From Torymus aiolomorphi (Eukaryota > Arthropoda > Insecta > Hymenoptera > Torymidae), in the NCBI GenBank assembly GCA_036365515.1, contig CM070873.1, positions 178,051,604-178,115,603 of the forward strand: a stretch of 64,000 nucleotides of DNA. The letters are read 5' to 3'. Positions 22,482 through 33,252 of the stretch are shown in pieces; the stretch's first letter is position 1; each line of letters starts with the position of its first letter. The translations under genes were made by a program, and so were the position numbers. The notes below the pieces were generated by a model. That model had not been told where the DNA came from. It did no database searches and was given only the letters and a program-made list of their open reading frames with translations.

Positions 22482-24169
22482 GTGTCAGAACCGAACGGAC
22501 CTCGGGAAGCCCCGATGGATATAGAGTCGGGCGAGCATCGCGAGAGAGCGGGCGACATCGTGCATGTCACCGAGCCTCGCGTGTTTGCCGTCCCTTTGCG
22601 AGCCATCATAGAGGACGTGTTCGTCCTTTCCGATGGGATGGAGAGCCCAGTCGCAAGTCGACTGATCACGCCTCAACCAGCAATTTCTGAGGAGGAGGAG
22701 GATGATCTCCTGCTTGTCGAAATACCGGAGGAACCAGTTGACACTGAAATAGAGGCTCGTCTGTTGGGAGAGCCCCCGTATGATGCAGGCCCCGCGACCG
22801 CCGATGCTATGGAAATGCAGATCCAGAGCGAGGCGGTGGTGGATGAACAGCATGACGTAGTTGCGGGCCAACACACGAGCGGTGTACGGTCCCGACATAC
22901 GTTGATGAGCAGGCCGGAGCCCCTCGGCCAAGAAGGGACGCTGGAGGTAGCGGATCCGGACCTGCTGCTTCCAATGCGTCCGGGAATCGTAGTGGTAGAG
23001 AGGGGCGAGGCAGGGAACTATCTCATAGAATGGGATGGAGAGCCAAGCTCCGCGACAGACCTCTTCAACTCGGCGAGGGTGCACGACGTCCAGCGTATAG
23101 AGACTGGACAGAGTATATATGCCACATTGAACGTAGCGTCTGCCGGGTTTCGGGAGGAGGAATATCGCCGAGATAACGACGAGCGAGCCGGCACGGCCTG
23201 GAGGAAAAATAAGCAGAAGAAGAAGTCTAAGGATCCCGGCTTCGCTAAAGGTGACATAGAGTCGGTGCTATTCCGATCGGAGGGCGCGGATAACCAGGTG
23301 AGCCTGGGAGAGAGAGCACGGGAGATGCAAGAGAGAGACACGAGACACTCGACGGTCCTAAACGTGGTACCTTCCCCGGTGCGCCCTCTTTTGTGAGACG
23401 CGCGGCACGAGGAGAGGCGAGGGGAGAGACGCCCGAAGAGAGTGTCATAAAACCCCGCTGCCACCTCGAGTTAGCGCAGAAAGAGAGCGCTGGGAGAGAA
23501 GGAGAGAGAGAGGGAATTGGGGGCGGTGAGGAGGAGGAGCGGCATGAAGAGCCGAGGACGCCCGAGTCGCGGAAAAAACTTAGTCGTGGAAAATGGCTCG
23601 GGCGAGATGGGTGCCGATTAAAAGGCACCCAATTTGGAGGTTTGGTCCACGTCCCAGTAGATCTGCACCTGGATGACAGACCGTTCACTTGCTTCAATTG
23701 CTGTCTCCCTGGACACCGCATGGCCGAGTGCGGACGGCCGCGCAACCAGCTCGTTTGCTATAACTACGGACGGCTGGGCGTGATCCTCCGCACGTGCCCG
23801 CTGTGTGGTCCCGTTCACTCGACCCATTTAGCGGAGAAGGAGGAGGAGGCGGCTATTGCAAACGCCGCTGCAGAGGAAACCGGGCCGCGCGCGCTGGAAG
23901 TAACAGCGCTCGCGACCACGGCCGCAAGTACTGTGAAGCCGGAAGCCCCAGAGGGAAGGAGGAAGAAGTGCCGACGGACAAAGAAGAAGGGCAAGCTGCC
24001 CATCGTTGCGTCGCTTTCAGCAACAGAGGAGCCACAGCTGAGCACAAGCAAAGGCACTACCTTTGATAGGTTCTGCCATGGCTTGCGTCGGCTGTCTCCT
24101 AAGTTGCAGGAGAAACTGATTGGAGTGTGGAAAGGGGAGGAGTATTGCTCGTCAGACTCGTCTGACTGA
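22482..24169 (+). pseudogene. Third ORF of the Gypsy element: acidic N-terminus and CCHC zinc knuckle region, frameshifted
   Basis: 22,482-23,396 encodes an acidic, proline- and glutamate-rich frame. A shift at the TGA (23,394) leads into 23,397-24,169 in another frame. The second part holds CFNCCLPGHRMAEC, a good CCHC knuckle, then CYNYGRLGVILRTCPLC, a degenerate one, and ends in a short acidic tail. It sits where env would be in errantivirus-like elements, but I see no signal peptide, membrane segment or furin site, so it is not an env. A nucleic-acid-binding accessory protein is the simplest reading. The family is not recognised by name. It could be intact in other copies. Confidence 0.65.
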
Positions 24170-24530
24170 GCGATCCAAATCCTTCCAATAGCGAGCTCGT
24201 CCTGGGTTTTCCCAGAACCCGGGGTGCGAGATGCCGATGCAGTCGGTCCAGGCCGCATAGAGAAAACACATGGGCTGGCACACCAATAAGTAAGTTATGC
24301 AGGTAGCTGCTCTAGTAAAAGGTGATGGTATTTGGGTAATGCATGAAAAGAAAAGAAAAGGCATGAATGAATGAGGAAAAAGAAAACAGTTAAATATTAT
24401 TGAAATGACGTAGTTTTATCGACAGACAAGGAAGAAAAGAGAATCGTTGCAAAAAATACATATTTAGTAGAGAGAGCAGGAGGCGTTGGCCACCAGCAGA
24501 ACGGGGGCTACTGAAGCCGTTAATCTCAAG
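24170..24530 (+). other. Gypsy 3' untranslated region before the 3' LTR
   Basis: Non-coding, with a purine run at 24,345-24,390 (aaaagaaaagaaaaggcatg...gaggaaaaagaaaac). The polypurine tract is not certain. Confidence 0.5.
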
Positions 24531-25118
24531 GAGATTCGCGCCTTGTACGGCGTACCATCCACCGTCGCCTGAATCGACTCCCTATTGGGCCTCCTTGCCA
24601 CCGTCGTCTGTCGCAGCCAGTTCCATCCGACAGCATCAGCTCTCGCCGGAATCCACGTGGCCGAGTCCACGCGGCTGCAACAGGTTCAGCTAGACGTCTA
24701 AGGGAACGCTCTAAACGTCTGGCGACAACGATGAGGACGACGACCATCGCTGCCCCGATAGCGCAGCCCTTCAGGCAGATCAGCGGCTCCAAGGGCTGTG
24801 GCCCGCGCGCGTGTATTTGCGAGGAAGCAGAAGGGTTGCGTCACCCGGTGAGCGCCGAGAAACCGGTAGCGCTCAGGTGAGCCCCTTCTAACTTATTTTC
24901 GGAAGTTCGTGTTAAATAATAGTAAATAAAGAAAGAGTATTTTATGATATATTGTCGCGTAATTATTTGCGCACTCCTCTCCACTAAAAATTCCTCTCAG
25001 CACAGAAGCCGGCCTCCCACCGGCTTCGCGGCGAACGGATCATCAGCCTCCGGGTCCTGAACTACGAATTACTTGTGCGTTGTAGTAAGGGAAACATAAT
25101 GTAAATTACAACGTTACA
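24531..25118 (+). repeat. 3' LTR of the Gypsy element, truncated (about 588 bp)
   Basis: Matches 13,674-14,352 and ends acgttaca directly before AGTGT. It lacks about 375 bp at its 5' side and two internal stretches compared with the 5' LTR. Confidence 0.78.
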
Positions 25119-25850
25119 AGTGTTATCAATAATTTCTAGCGCTTTTCTTGGTATCAGTGACGCTTCGTCCCAAATTTTAATGTCTGTTTCTCGCAATGTT
25201 TTTTCATCAGAATCTAATTTTACAAATGCTTCTCAATATTACTTAAATCTAAAAGTAATACGTAATTTACTTTTCCTTTGTTAAAGTTTCAAGGTTTTTT
25301 GACTGTTAACATAGGCTTTTCTCTGGAGAAATCACCTTTTTGCTTTTCTTTTCTTCAAGTACGAAGATTTCTTGACAGTTAACATAAGCCTTGCCTTGGG
25401 GGATCCACTTTTTTAATCCCGGTATTCTATTTACATCCTTTTAAAGGTTTTACAAAGTAATTGCTTCTGACTATACATTTATATCTTTGTATTTAAAATA
25501 GAACGTTATACGATCCAAAATATTACGTTACCTTTGCTAAAGTTTGAAGGTACCTTGACTGTTAACATTGCCCTCGAGTAACCACCTTTTTGAGATCGAC
25601 TGTATGTTTATCCTGTAGTTTTAGAAACAATTGCGCGTGATTTTTCTATAGCCTCAATGTATTCAATAATCCTCTTGAAGTTCCATAACATACAATTTTT
25701 ATTCTTTTACAATGTCAATTTCTTTGGAGTACATTTACGTTTCTTTGTTAAAGTTGGAAGATTTTCATAGAGACATCACCTTTTTGACCACGGTATCTTT
25801 TTTTAATTGTAACTCGTAATTTACGTTTTCTTTGTTAAAGTTAGATGGTT
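25119..25850 (-). mobile_element. Helitron copy 1, remainder right of the Gypsy insertion
   Basis: Starts with the target duplication AGTGT. Minus-strand translation of 25,200-25,130 gives DIKIWDEASLIPRKAL, the Walker B (DEA) region of a Pif1-type helicase, directly upstream of the segment at 13,291. The rest is a degenerate tandem repeat with the theme tttgttaaagtttgaaggt..ccttgactgttaacata..ccaccttttt, repeated about five times. It ends near 25,845 where the 3' terminus of copy 2 begins. Confidence 0.72.
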
Positions 25851-26130
25851 CGCCCACTGCTTTCGCCCCTCTGCTTGCTCCGCTCGCCAACCCCCGAATA
25901 AAAAAATTGTAATAATTTTTATATATAAAATTATCAAATACGGATAAATTTAATGGCTGATTACTTTTATTGAGAGAATAAATCTATAATTATATTTTCG
26001 ATGATAATTTTTGTTAATGTTTTTATAAATTTCATGGCAAACGTCATTTATAATCCATTTATCAGGAATCAAAAACGTCCAATATTTAATAAAAATGCCG
26101 CAAAATCTTTATTTTGTTTACCAATATTTA
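25851..26130 (-). mobile_element. Helitron copy 2, 3' portion up to the tandem array
   Basis: Parallel to 12,840-13,130 in copy 1: the ctctgcttgctccgctcgcc block, then attgtaataatttttatatataaaattatc, then gcaaacgt...ataatccattt and taaaaatgccgc. It ends with TTACCAATATTTA (26,118-26,130), repeated at 32,560-32,572 on the other side of the array. Confidence 0.7.
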
Positions 26131-26580
26131 TTGAGATGATGATTCTAACGACAGCTGCTTCAAGAGTTCTTTGTTCTATCGATACTAACGGTCGTGCTGT
26201 CCAAGGAGTCAGGATGGTAAATGATAAGCCGTGTGTTTAGCTTAATGTCGACGTTTCGGACTCTTTTTTTATTGGGTCCCTTCTCAAGACTAAGAAACAA
26301 TAGTCTAACAAATTTTTAGGTGGTCACAGCGATACCACCAGTCAATTGAAAGTAAATTCGCAACATTTTGGCCTTTATATATAGTGGAGAATTACATATG
26401 TATTTGTTACATTAATACAAGAAGCCAATCATACATTGTATAAGGCGGTGCTTATTAGTTGTACAGAGAGAGAGTATTAGACAAATATATGTCAAGGAGG
26501 TGTCAAAGAGACGGGGAGGGCCCAAGATGTCTGTGATTTTATATTTTGGACGTGGCCATCTCTTTGTCTAACATACTCTC

Positions 26581-26820
26581 CTAATACCTTCTATCTTCTG
26601 TGATTGTGTTTGTAGGATATTGCGAGTGTTCAGTCATAATGTAGTTTCCTCGGTGAGAGTGCCACGCAGATTGTAGATGTAGCACAGCAACGTTCTTCTT
26701 TAGACCCACCGTTGCGAAATCGATTGAGATGATGATTCTAACGACAGCTGCTTCAAGAGTTCTTTGTTCTATCGATACTAACGGTCGTGCTGTCCAAGGA
26801 GTCAGGATGGTAAATGACAA
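26581..26820 (-). CDS. Repeated 79-codon open frame in the 593 bp unit (one of ten copies)
   Basis: A frame of 79 codons starting at TTG and rich in I, V and T is kept in units at 26,581, 27,173, 28,359, 28,952 and 29,545 (minus) and 30,126, 30,719, 31,314 and 31,904 (plus). The unit at 27,766-28,005 has a stop. It lies directly downstream of the hammerhead-like motif. No domain is recognised. There is no ATG start before codon 63, and near-identity of all units means that an open frame is weak evidence of coding. It may be the 5' remnant of a PLE protein or just chance. Confidence 0.25.
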   Translation of the reverse strand: MSFTILTPWTARPLVSIEQRTLEAAVVRIIISIDFATVGLKKNVAVLHLQSAWHSHRGNYIMTEHSQYPTNTITEDRRY

Positions 26821-29815
26821 GCCGTGTGTTTAGCTTAATGTCGACGTTTCGGACTCTTTTTTATTGAGTCCCTTCTCAAGACTAAGAAACAATAGTCTAA
26901 CAAATTTTTAGGTGGTCACAGCGATACCACCAGTCAATTGAAAGTAAATTCGCAACATTTTGGCCTTTATATACAGTGGAGAATTACATATGTATTTGTT
27001 ACATTAATACAAGAAGCCAATCATACATTGTATAAGGCGGTGCTTATTAGTTGTACAGAGAGAGAGTATTAGACAAATATATGTCAAGGAGGTGTCAAAG
27101 AGACGGGGAGGGCCCAAGATGACTGTGATTTTATATTTTGGGCGTGGCCATCTCTTTGTCTAATATACTCTCCTAATACCTTCTATCTTCTGTGATTGTG
27201 TTTGTAGGATATTGCGAGTGTTCAGTCATAATGTAGTTTCCTCGGTGAGAGTGCCACGCAGATTGTAGATGTAGCACAGCAACGTTCTTCTTTAGACCCA
27301 CCGTTGCGAAATTGATTGAGATGATGATTCTAACGACAGCTGCTTCAAGAGTTCTTTGTTCTATCGATACTAACGGTCGTGCTGTCCAAGGAGTCAGGAT
27401 GGTAAATGACAAGCCGTGTGTTTAGCTTAATGTCGACGTTTCGGACTCTTTTTTTATTGAGTCCGTTCTCAAGATTAAGAAACAATAGTCTAACAAATTT
27501 TTAGGTGGTCACAGCGATACCACCAGTCAATTGAAAGTAAATTCGCAACATTTTGGCCTTTATATACAGTGGAGAATTACATATGTATTTGTTACATTGA
27601 TACAAGAAGCCAATCATACATTGTATAAGGCGGTGCTTATTAGTTGTACAGAGAGAGAGTATTAGACAAATATATGTCAAGGAGGTGTCAAAGAGACGGG
27701 GAGGGCCCAAGATGACTGTGATTTTATATTTCGGGCGTGGCCATCTCTTTGTCTAACATACTCTCCTAATACCTTCTGTCTTCTGTGATTGTATTTGTAG
27801 GATATTGCGAGTGTTCAGTCATAATGTAGTTTCCTCGTTAAGAGTGCCACGCAGATTGTAGATGTAGCACAGCAACGTTATTCTTTAGACCCACCGTTGC
27901 GAAATTGATTGAGATGATGATTCTAACGTCAGCTGCTTCAAGAGTTCTTTGTTCTATCGATACTAACGGTCGTGCTGTACAAGGAGTCAGGATGGTAAAT
28001 GACAAGCCGTGTGTTTAGCTTAATGTTGACGTTTCGGACTCTTTTTTTATTGAGTCCCTTCTCAAGACTAAGTAACAATAGTCTAATAAATTTTTAGGTG
28101 GTCACAGCGATACCACCAGTCAATTGAAAGTAAATTCGCAACATTTTGGCCTTTATATACAGTGGAGAATTACATATGTATTTGTTACATTAATACAAGA
28201 AGCCAATCATACATTGTATAAGGCGGTGCTTATGAGTTGTACAGAGAGAGAGTATTAGACAAATATATGTCAAGGAGGTGTCAAAGAGACGGGGAGGGCC
28301 CAAGATGACTGTGATATTATATTTTGGGCGTGGCCATCTCTTTGTCTAATATACTCTCCTAATACCTTCTATCTTCTGTGATGGTGTTTGTAGGATATTG
28401 CGAGTGTTCAGTCATAATGTAGTTTCCTCGGTGAGAGTGCCACGCAGATTGTAGATGTAGCACAGCAACGTTCTTCTTTAGACCCACCGTTGCGAAATCG
28501 ATTGAGATGATGATTCTAACGACAGCTGCTTCAAGAGTTCTTTGTTCTATCGATACTAACGGTCGTGCTGTCCAAGGAGTCAGGATGGTAAATGACAAGC
28601 CGTGTGTTTAGCTTAATGTCGACGTTTCGGACTCTTTTTTTATTGAGTCCCTTCTCAAGACTAAGAAACAATAGTCTAACAAATTTTTAGGTGGTCACAG
28701 CGATACCACCAGTCAATTGTAAGTAAATTCGCAACATTTTGGCCTTTATATACAGTGGAGAATTACATATGTATTTGTTACATTAATACAAGAAGCCAAT
28801 CATACATTGTATAAGGCGGTGCTTATTAGTTGTACAGAGAGAGAGTATTAGACAAATATATGTCAAGGAGGTGTCTAAGAGACGGGGAGGGCCCAAGATG
28901 ACTGTGATTTTATATTTTGGGCGTGGCCATCTCTTTGTCTAATATACTCTCCTAATACCTTCTATCTTCTGTGATTGTGTTTGTAGGATATTGCGAGTGT
29001 TCAGTCATAATGTAGTTTCCTCGGTGAGAGTGCCACGCAGATTGTAGATGTAGCACAGCAACGTTCTTCTTTAGACCCACCGTTGCGAAATTGATTGAGA
29101 TGATGATTCTAACGACAGCTGCTTCAAGAGTTCTTTGTTCTATCGATACTAACGGTCGTGCTGTCCAAGGAGTCAGGATGGTAAATGACAAGCGGTGTGT
29201 TTAGCTTAATGTTGACGTTTCGGACTCTTTTTTTATTGAGTCCCTTCTCAAGACTAAGAAACAATAGTCTAATAAATTTTTAGGTGGTCACAGCGATACC
29301 ACCAGTCAATTGAAAGTAAATTCGCAACATTTTGGCCTTTATATACAGTGGAGAATTACATATGTATTTGTTACATTAATACAAGAAGCCAATCATACAT
29401 TGTATAAGGCGGTGCTTATTAGTTGTACAGAGAGAGAGTATTAGACAAATATATGTCAAGGAGGTGTCAAAGAGACGGGGAGGGCCCAAGATGACTGTGA
29501 TATTATATTTTGGGCGTGGCCATCTCTTTGTCTAATATACTCTCCTAATACCTTCTATCTTCTGTGATGGTGTTTGTAGGATATTGCGAGTGTTCAGTCA
29601 TAATGTAGTTTCCTCGGTGAGAGTGCCACGCAGATTGTAGATGTAGCACAGCAACGTTCTTCTTTAGACCCACCGTTACGAAATTGATTGAGATGATGAT
29701 TCTAACGACAGCTACTTCAAGTGTTCTTTGTTCTATCGATACTAACGGTCGTGCTGTCCAAGGAGTCAGGATGGTAAATGACAAGCCGTGTGTTTAGCTT
29801 AATGTCGACGTTTCG

Positions 29816-29838
29816 GACTCTTTTTTTTTTTTTTTTTG
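29816..29838. other. Polarity-switch junction of the array (poly-T)
   Basis: A minus unit cut just after ggactc runs into about 17 T, then gatatttgtctaatac of a plus unit cut at another place. The two blocks therefore face each other across an asymmetric, non-palindromic joint. A duplicated word attaatgaaatacatatgt follows at 29,923-29,960 in the first plus unit only. Confidence 0.75.
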
Positions 29839-32559
29839 ATATTTGTCTAATACTCTCTCTCTGTACAACTAATAAGCACCTCCTTATACAATGTATGATT
29901 GGCTTCTTGTATTAATGTAACATTAATGAAATACATATGTATTAATGAAATACATATGTAATTCTCCACTGTATATAAAGGCCAAAATGTTGCGAATTTA
30001 CTTTCAATTGACTGGTGGTATCGCTGTGACCACCTAAAAATTTGTTAGACTATTGTTTCCTAGTCTTGAGAAGGGACTCAATAAAAAAAGAGTCCGAAAC
30101 GTCGACATTAAGCTAAACACACGGCTTGTCATTTACCATCCTGACTCCTTGGACAGCACGACCGTTAGTATCGATAGAACAAAGAACTCTTGAAGCAGCT
30201 GTCGTTAGAATCATCATCTCAATCAATTTCGCAACGGTGGGTCTAAAGAAGAACGTTGCTGTGCTACATCTACAATCTGCGTGGCACTCTCACCGAGGAA
30301 ACTACATTATGACTGAACACTCGCAATATCCTACAAACACAATCACAGAAGATAGAAGGTATTAGGAGAGTATGTTAGACAAAGAGATGGCCACGCCCAA
30401 AATATAAAATCACAATCATCTTGGGCCCTCCCCGTCTCTTTGACACCTCCTTGACATATATTTGTCTAATACTCTCTCTCTGTACATCTAATAAGCACCG
30501 CCTTATACAATGTATGATAGGCTTCTTGTATTAATGTAACAAATACATATGTAATTCTCCACTGTATATAAAGGCCAAAATGTTGCGAATTTACTTTCAA
30601 TTGACTGGTGGTATCGCTGTGACCACCTAAAAATTTGTTAGACTATTGTTTCTTAGTCTTGAGAAGGGACTCAATAAAAAAAGAGTCCGAAACGTCGACA
30701 TTAAACTAAACACACGGCTTGTCATTTACCATCCTGACTCCTTGGACAGCACGACCGTTAGTATCGATAGAACGAAGAACTCTTGAAGCAGCTGTCGTTA
30801 GAATCATCATCTCAATCAATTTCGCAACGGTGGGTCTAAAGAAGAACGTTGCTGTGCTACATCTACAATCTGCGTGGCACTCTCACCGAGGAAACTACAT
30901 TATGACTGAACACTCGCAATATCCTACAAACACAATCACAGAAGATAGAAGGTATTAGGAGAGTATGTTAGACAAAGAGATGGCCACGCCCAAAATATAA
31001 AATCACAGTCATCTTGGGCCCTCCCCGTCTCTTTGACATCTCCTTGACATATATTTGTCTAATACTCTCTCTCTCTGTATAACTAATAAGCACCGCCTTA
31101 TACAATGTATGATTGGCTTCTTGTATTAATGTAACAAATACATATGTAATTCTCCACTGTATATAAAGGCCAAAATGTTGCGAATTTACTTTCAATTGAC
31201 TGGTGGTATCGCTGTGACCACCTAAAAATTTGTTAGACTATTGTTTCTTAGTCTTGAGAAGGGACTCAATAAAAAAAGAGTCCGAAACGTCGACATTAAA
31301 CTAAACACACGGCTTGTCATTTACCATCCTGACTCCTTGGACAGCACGACCGTTAGTATCGATAGAACAAAGAACTCTTGAAGCAGCTGTCGTTAGAATC
31401 ATCATCTCAATCAATTTCGCAACGGTGGGTCTAAAGAAGAACGTTGCTGTGCTACATCTACAATCTGCGTGGCACTCTCACCGAGGAAACTACATTATGA
31501 CTGAACACTCGCAATATCCTACAAACACAATCACAGAAGATAGAAGGTATTAGGAGAGTATGTTAGACAAAGAGATGGCCACGCCCAAAATATAAAATCA
31601 CAGTCATCTTGGGCCCTCCCCGTCTCTTTGACACCTCCTTGACATATATTTGTCTAATACTCTCTCTCTGTACAACTAATAAGCACCGCCTTATACAATG
31701 TATGATTGGCTTCTTGTATTAATGTAACAAATACATATGTAATTCTCCACTGTATATAAAGGCCAAAATGTTGCGAATTTACTTTCAATTGACTGGTGGT
31801 ATCGCTGTGACCACCTAAAAATTTGTTAGACTATTGTTTCTTAGTCTTGAGAAGGGACTCAAAAAAAGAGTCCGAAACGTCGACATTAAACTAAACACAC
31901 GGCTTGTCATTTACCATCCTGACTCCTTGGACAGCACGACCGTTAGTATCGATAGAACAAAGAACTCTTGAAGCAGCTGTCGTTAGAATCATCATCTCAA
32001 TCAATTTCGCAACGGTGGGTCTAAAGAAGAACGTTGCTGTGCTACATCTACAATCTGCGTGGCACTCTCACCGAGGAAACTACATTATGACTGAACACTC
32101 GCAATATCCTACAAACACAATCACAGAAGATAGAAGGTATTAGGAGAGTATGTTAGACAAAGAGATGGCCACGCCCAAAATATAAAATCACAGTCATCTT
32201 GGGCCCTCCCCGTCTCTTTGACACCTCCTTGACATATATTTGTCTAATACTCTCTCTCTCTGTACAACTAATAAGCACCGCCTTATACAATGTATGATTG
32301 GCTTCTTGTATTAATGTAACAAATACATATGTAATTCTCCACTGTATACAAAGGCCAAACTGTTGCGAATTTACTTTCAGTTGACTGGTGGTATCGCTGT
32401 GACCACCTAAAAATTTGTTAGAATATTGTTTCTTAGTCTTGAAAAGGGACTCAATAAAAAAAGAGTCCGAAACGTCGACATTAAGCTAAACACACGGCTT
32501 GTCATTTACCATCCTGACTCCTTGGACAGCACGCCCGTTAGTATCGATAGAACAAAGAA

Positions 32560-33252
32560 TTACCAATATTTAATTTTAAATTAGAAATATTAAATAATGG
32601 CCAAAGGTATGCACTTTTGACAGTTTCTTCTATAATACTATTTCTAAATTGAGTTTTAACTACTGCTAAAATTTGTCGAAAATCTTCGTCTAAAACAATT
32701 AACTATTCTCCAAAAGGTCCATCCTTGCAAGTGACATCTAAAGTGTTAGTAATTCCTAACACTTTTTTTGGAATCATTGAAGCTTCGTCCCAAATTATAA
32801 TGTCTGTTTCAATTTTTTTTTATAAGAATCTAATTTTACAAATGTTTTTCACTATTACTTAAATCTAAAGGTAATACGTAATTTACGTTTCCTTTGTTAA
32901 AATTTGAAAGTTGCTTGACTGTTAACATAAGCCTTGCCCTGGAGAAACCACCTTTTTGCGTTTCTTTTCTTAAAGTTTCAATGTTCCTTGACTGTTAACA
33001 TAAGCCTTGCGCTAGAGGAACCACCATTTTGCTTTTCATTTCTTAAAGTATGAAGATTCCTTGATTATTAATATAAGCCTTGCCTTGGGGGATCCAAATT
33101 TTCAATAACGGTATTCTATTTATATCCGTTTTAAGCTTTTCCAAAGTAATTGCTTCTGACTATACATTTATATTCTTTTACCTAAAATAGAACGTTATAC
33201 GGACCAAAATATTACGTTTCCTTTGTTAAAGTTTGAAGGTTCCTTGGCTTAA
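32560..33252 (-). mobile_element. Helitron copy 2, helicase fragment between the array and the TTAA element
   Basis: Minus-strand translation of about 32,815-32,640 gives DIIIWDEASMIPKKVLGITN and, after a short stretch, IVLDEDFRQILAVVKTQF: Pif1-type helicase motifs II and III. One stop interrupts the frame. Then come the degenerate ttaaagtttgaaggttccttgactgttaacata repeats. The fragment ends at TTAA (33,249-33,252). Confidence 0.75.

Larger units (their letters stand above)
13298..25118 (+). mobile_element. Ty3/Gypsy LTR retrotransposon (11.8 kb, degenerate, with nested insertions)
   Basis: Left flank AGTGT (13,293-13,297) and right flank AGTGT (25,119-25,123) match, giving a 4-5 bp target duplication. 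Joining the flanks restores a continuous Helitron helicase sequence (compare 32,740-32,780). Order: 5' LTR, primer binding site, leader, gag, a Transib-like palindrome, a microsatellite-rich insert, the integrase C-terminal half, a third ORF with zinc knuckle, 3' LTR. Protease, reverse transcriptase, RNase H and the integrase N-terminus are absent, so most of pol has been lost. LTR differences, including gaps, suggest an old insertion. Confidence 0.85.
26131..32559. repeat. Array of 593 bp repeats in two opposite blocks, PLE-related, with 13 bp target duplication
   Basis: Six complete units plus a partial one run in minus orientation (26,131-29,815), and four complete plus partial units run in plus orientation (29,839-32,559). 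Unit starts, judged by the GAAACGTC motif, are spaced 590-596 bp. Units are about 97-99 % alike. Each unit, in its own forward sense, carries a TATA-like box (TATATAAAGG, e.g. 29,972), about 90-100 bp later a hammerhead-like stem GGACTC-loop-GAGTCC followed by GAAACGTC, and a 79-codon frame. TTACCAATATTTA brackets the array, and Helitron copy 1 (13,108-13,125) shows the site once, without an insert. The motif layout is that of Penelope pLTRs; the array could be a retrozyme-like derivative. Confidence 0.85.

Noticed and set aside
22482..24169. Envelope gene of an errantivirus
   Set aside because: Position fits, but there is no signal peptide, transmembrane segment or cleavage site, while CCHC knuckles are present.
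26581..32143. Ten paralogous genes of 79 codons
   Set aside because: The frames start with TTG, have no domain, and are open because the units are almost identical; listed only as a low-confidence repeated frame.
26131..32559. CRISPR-like array
   Set aside because: Repeats are 593 bp with no unique spacers and the window is eukaryotic.
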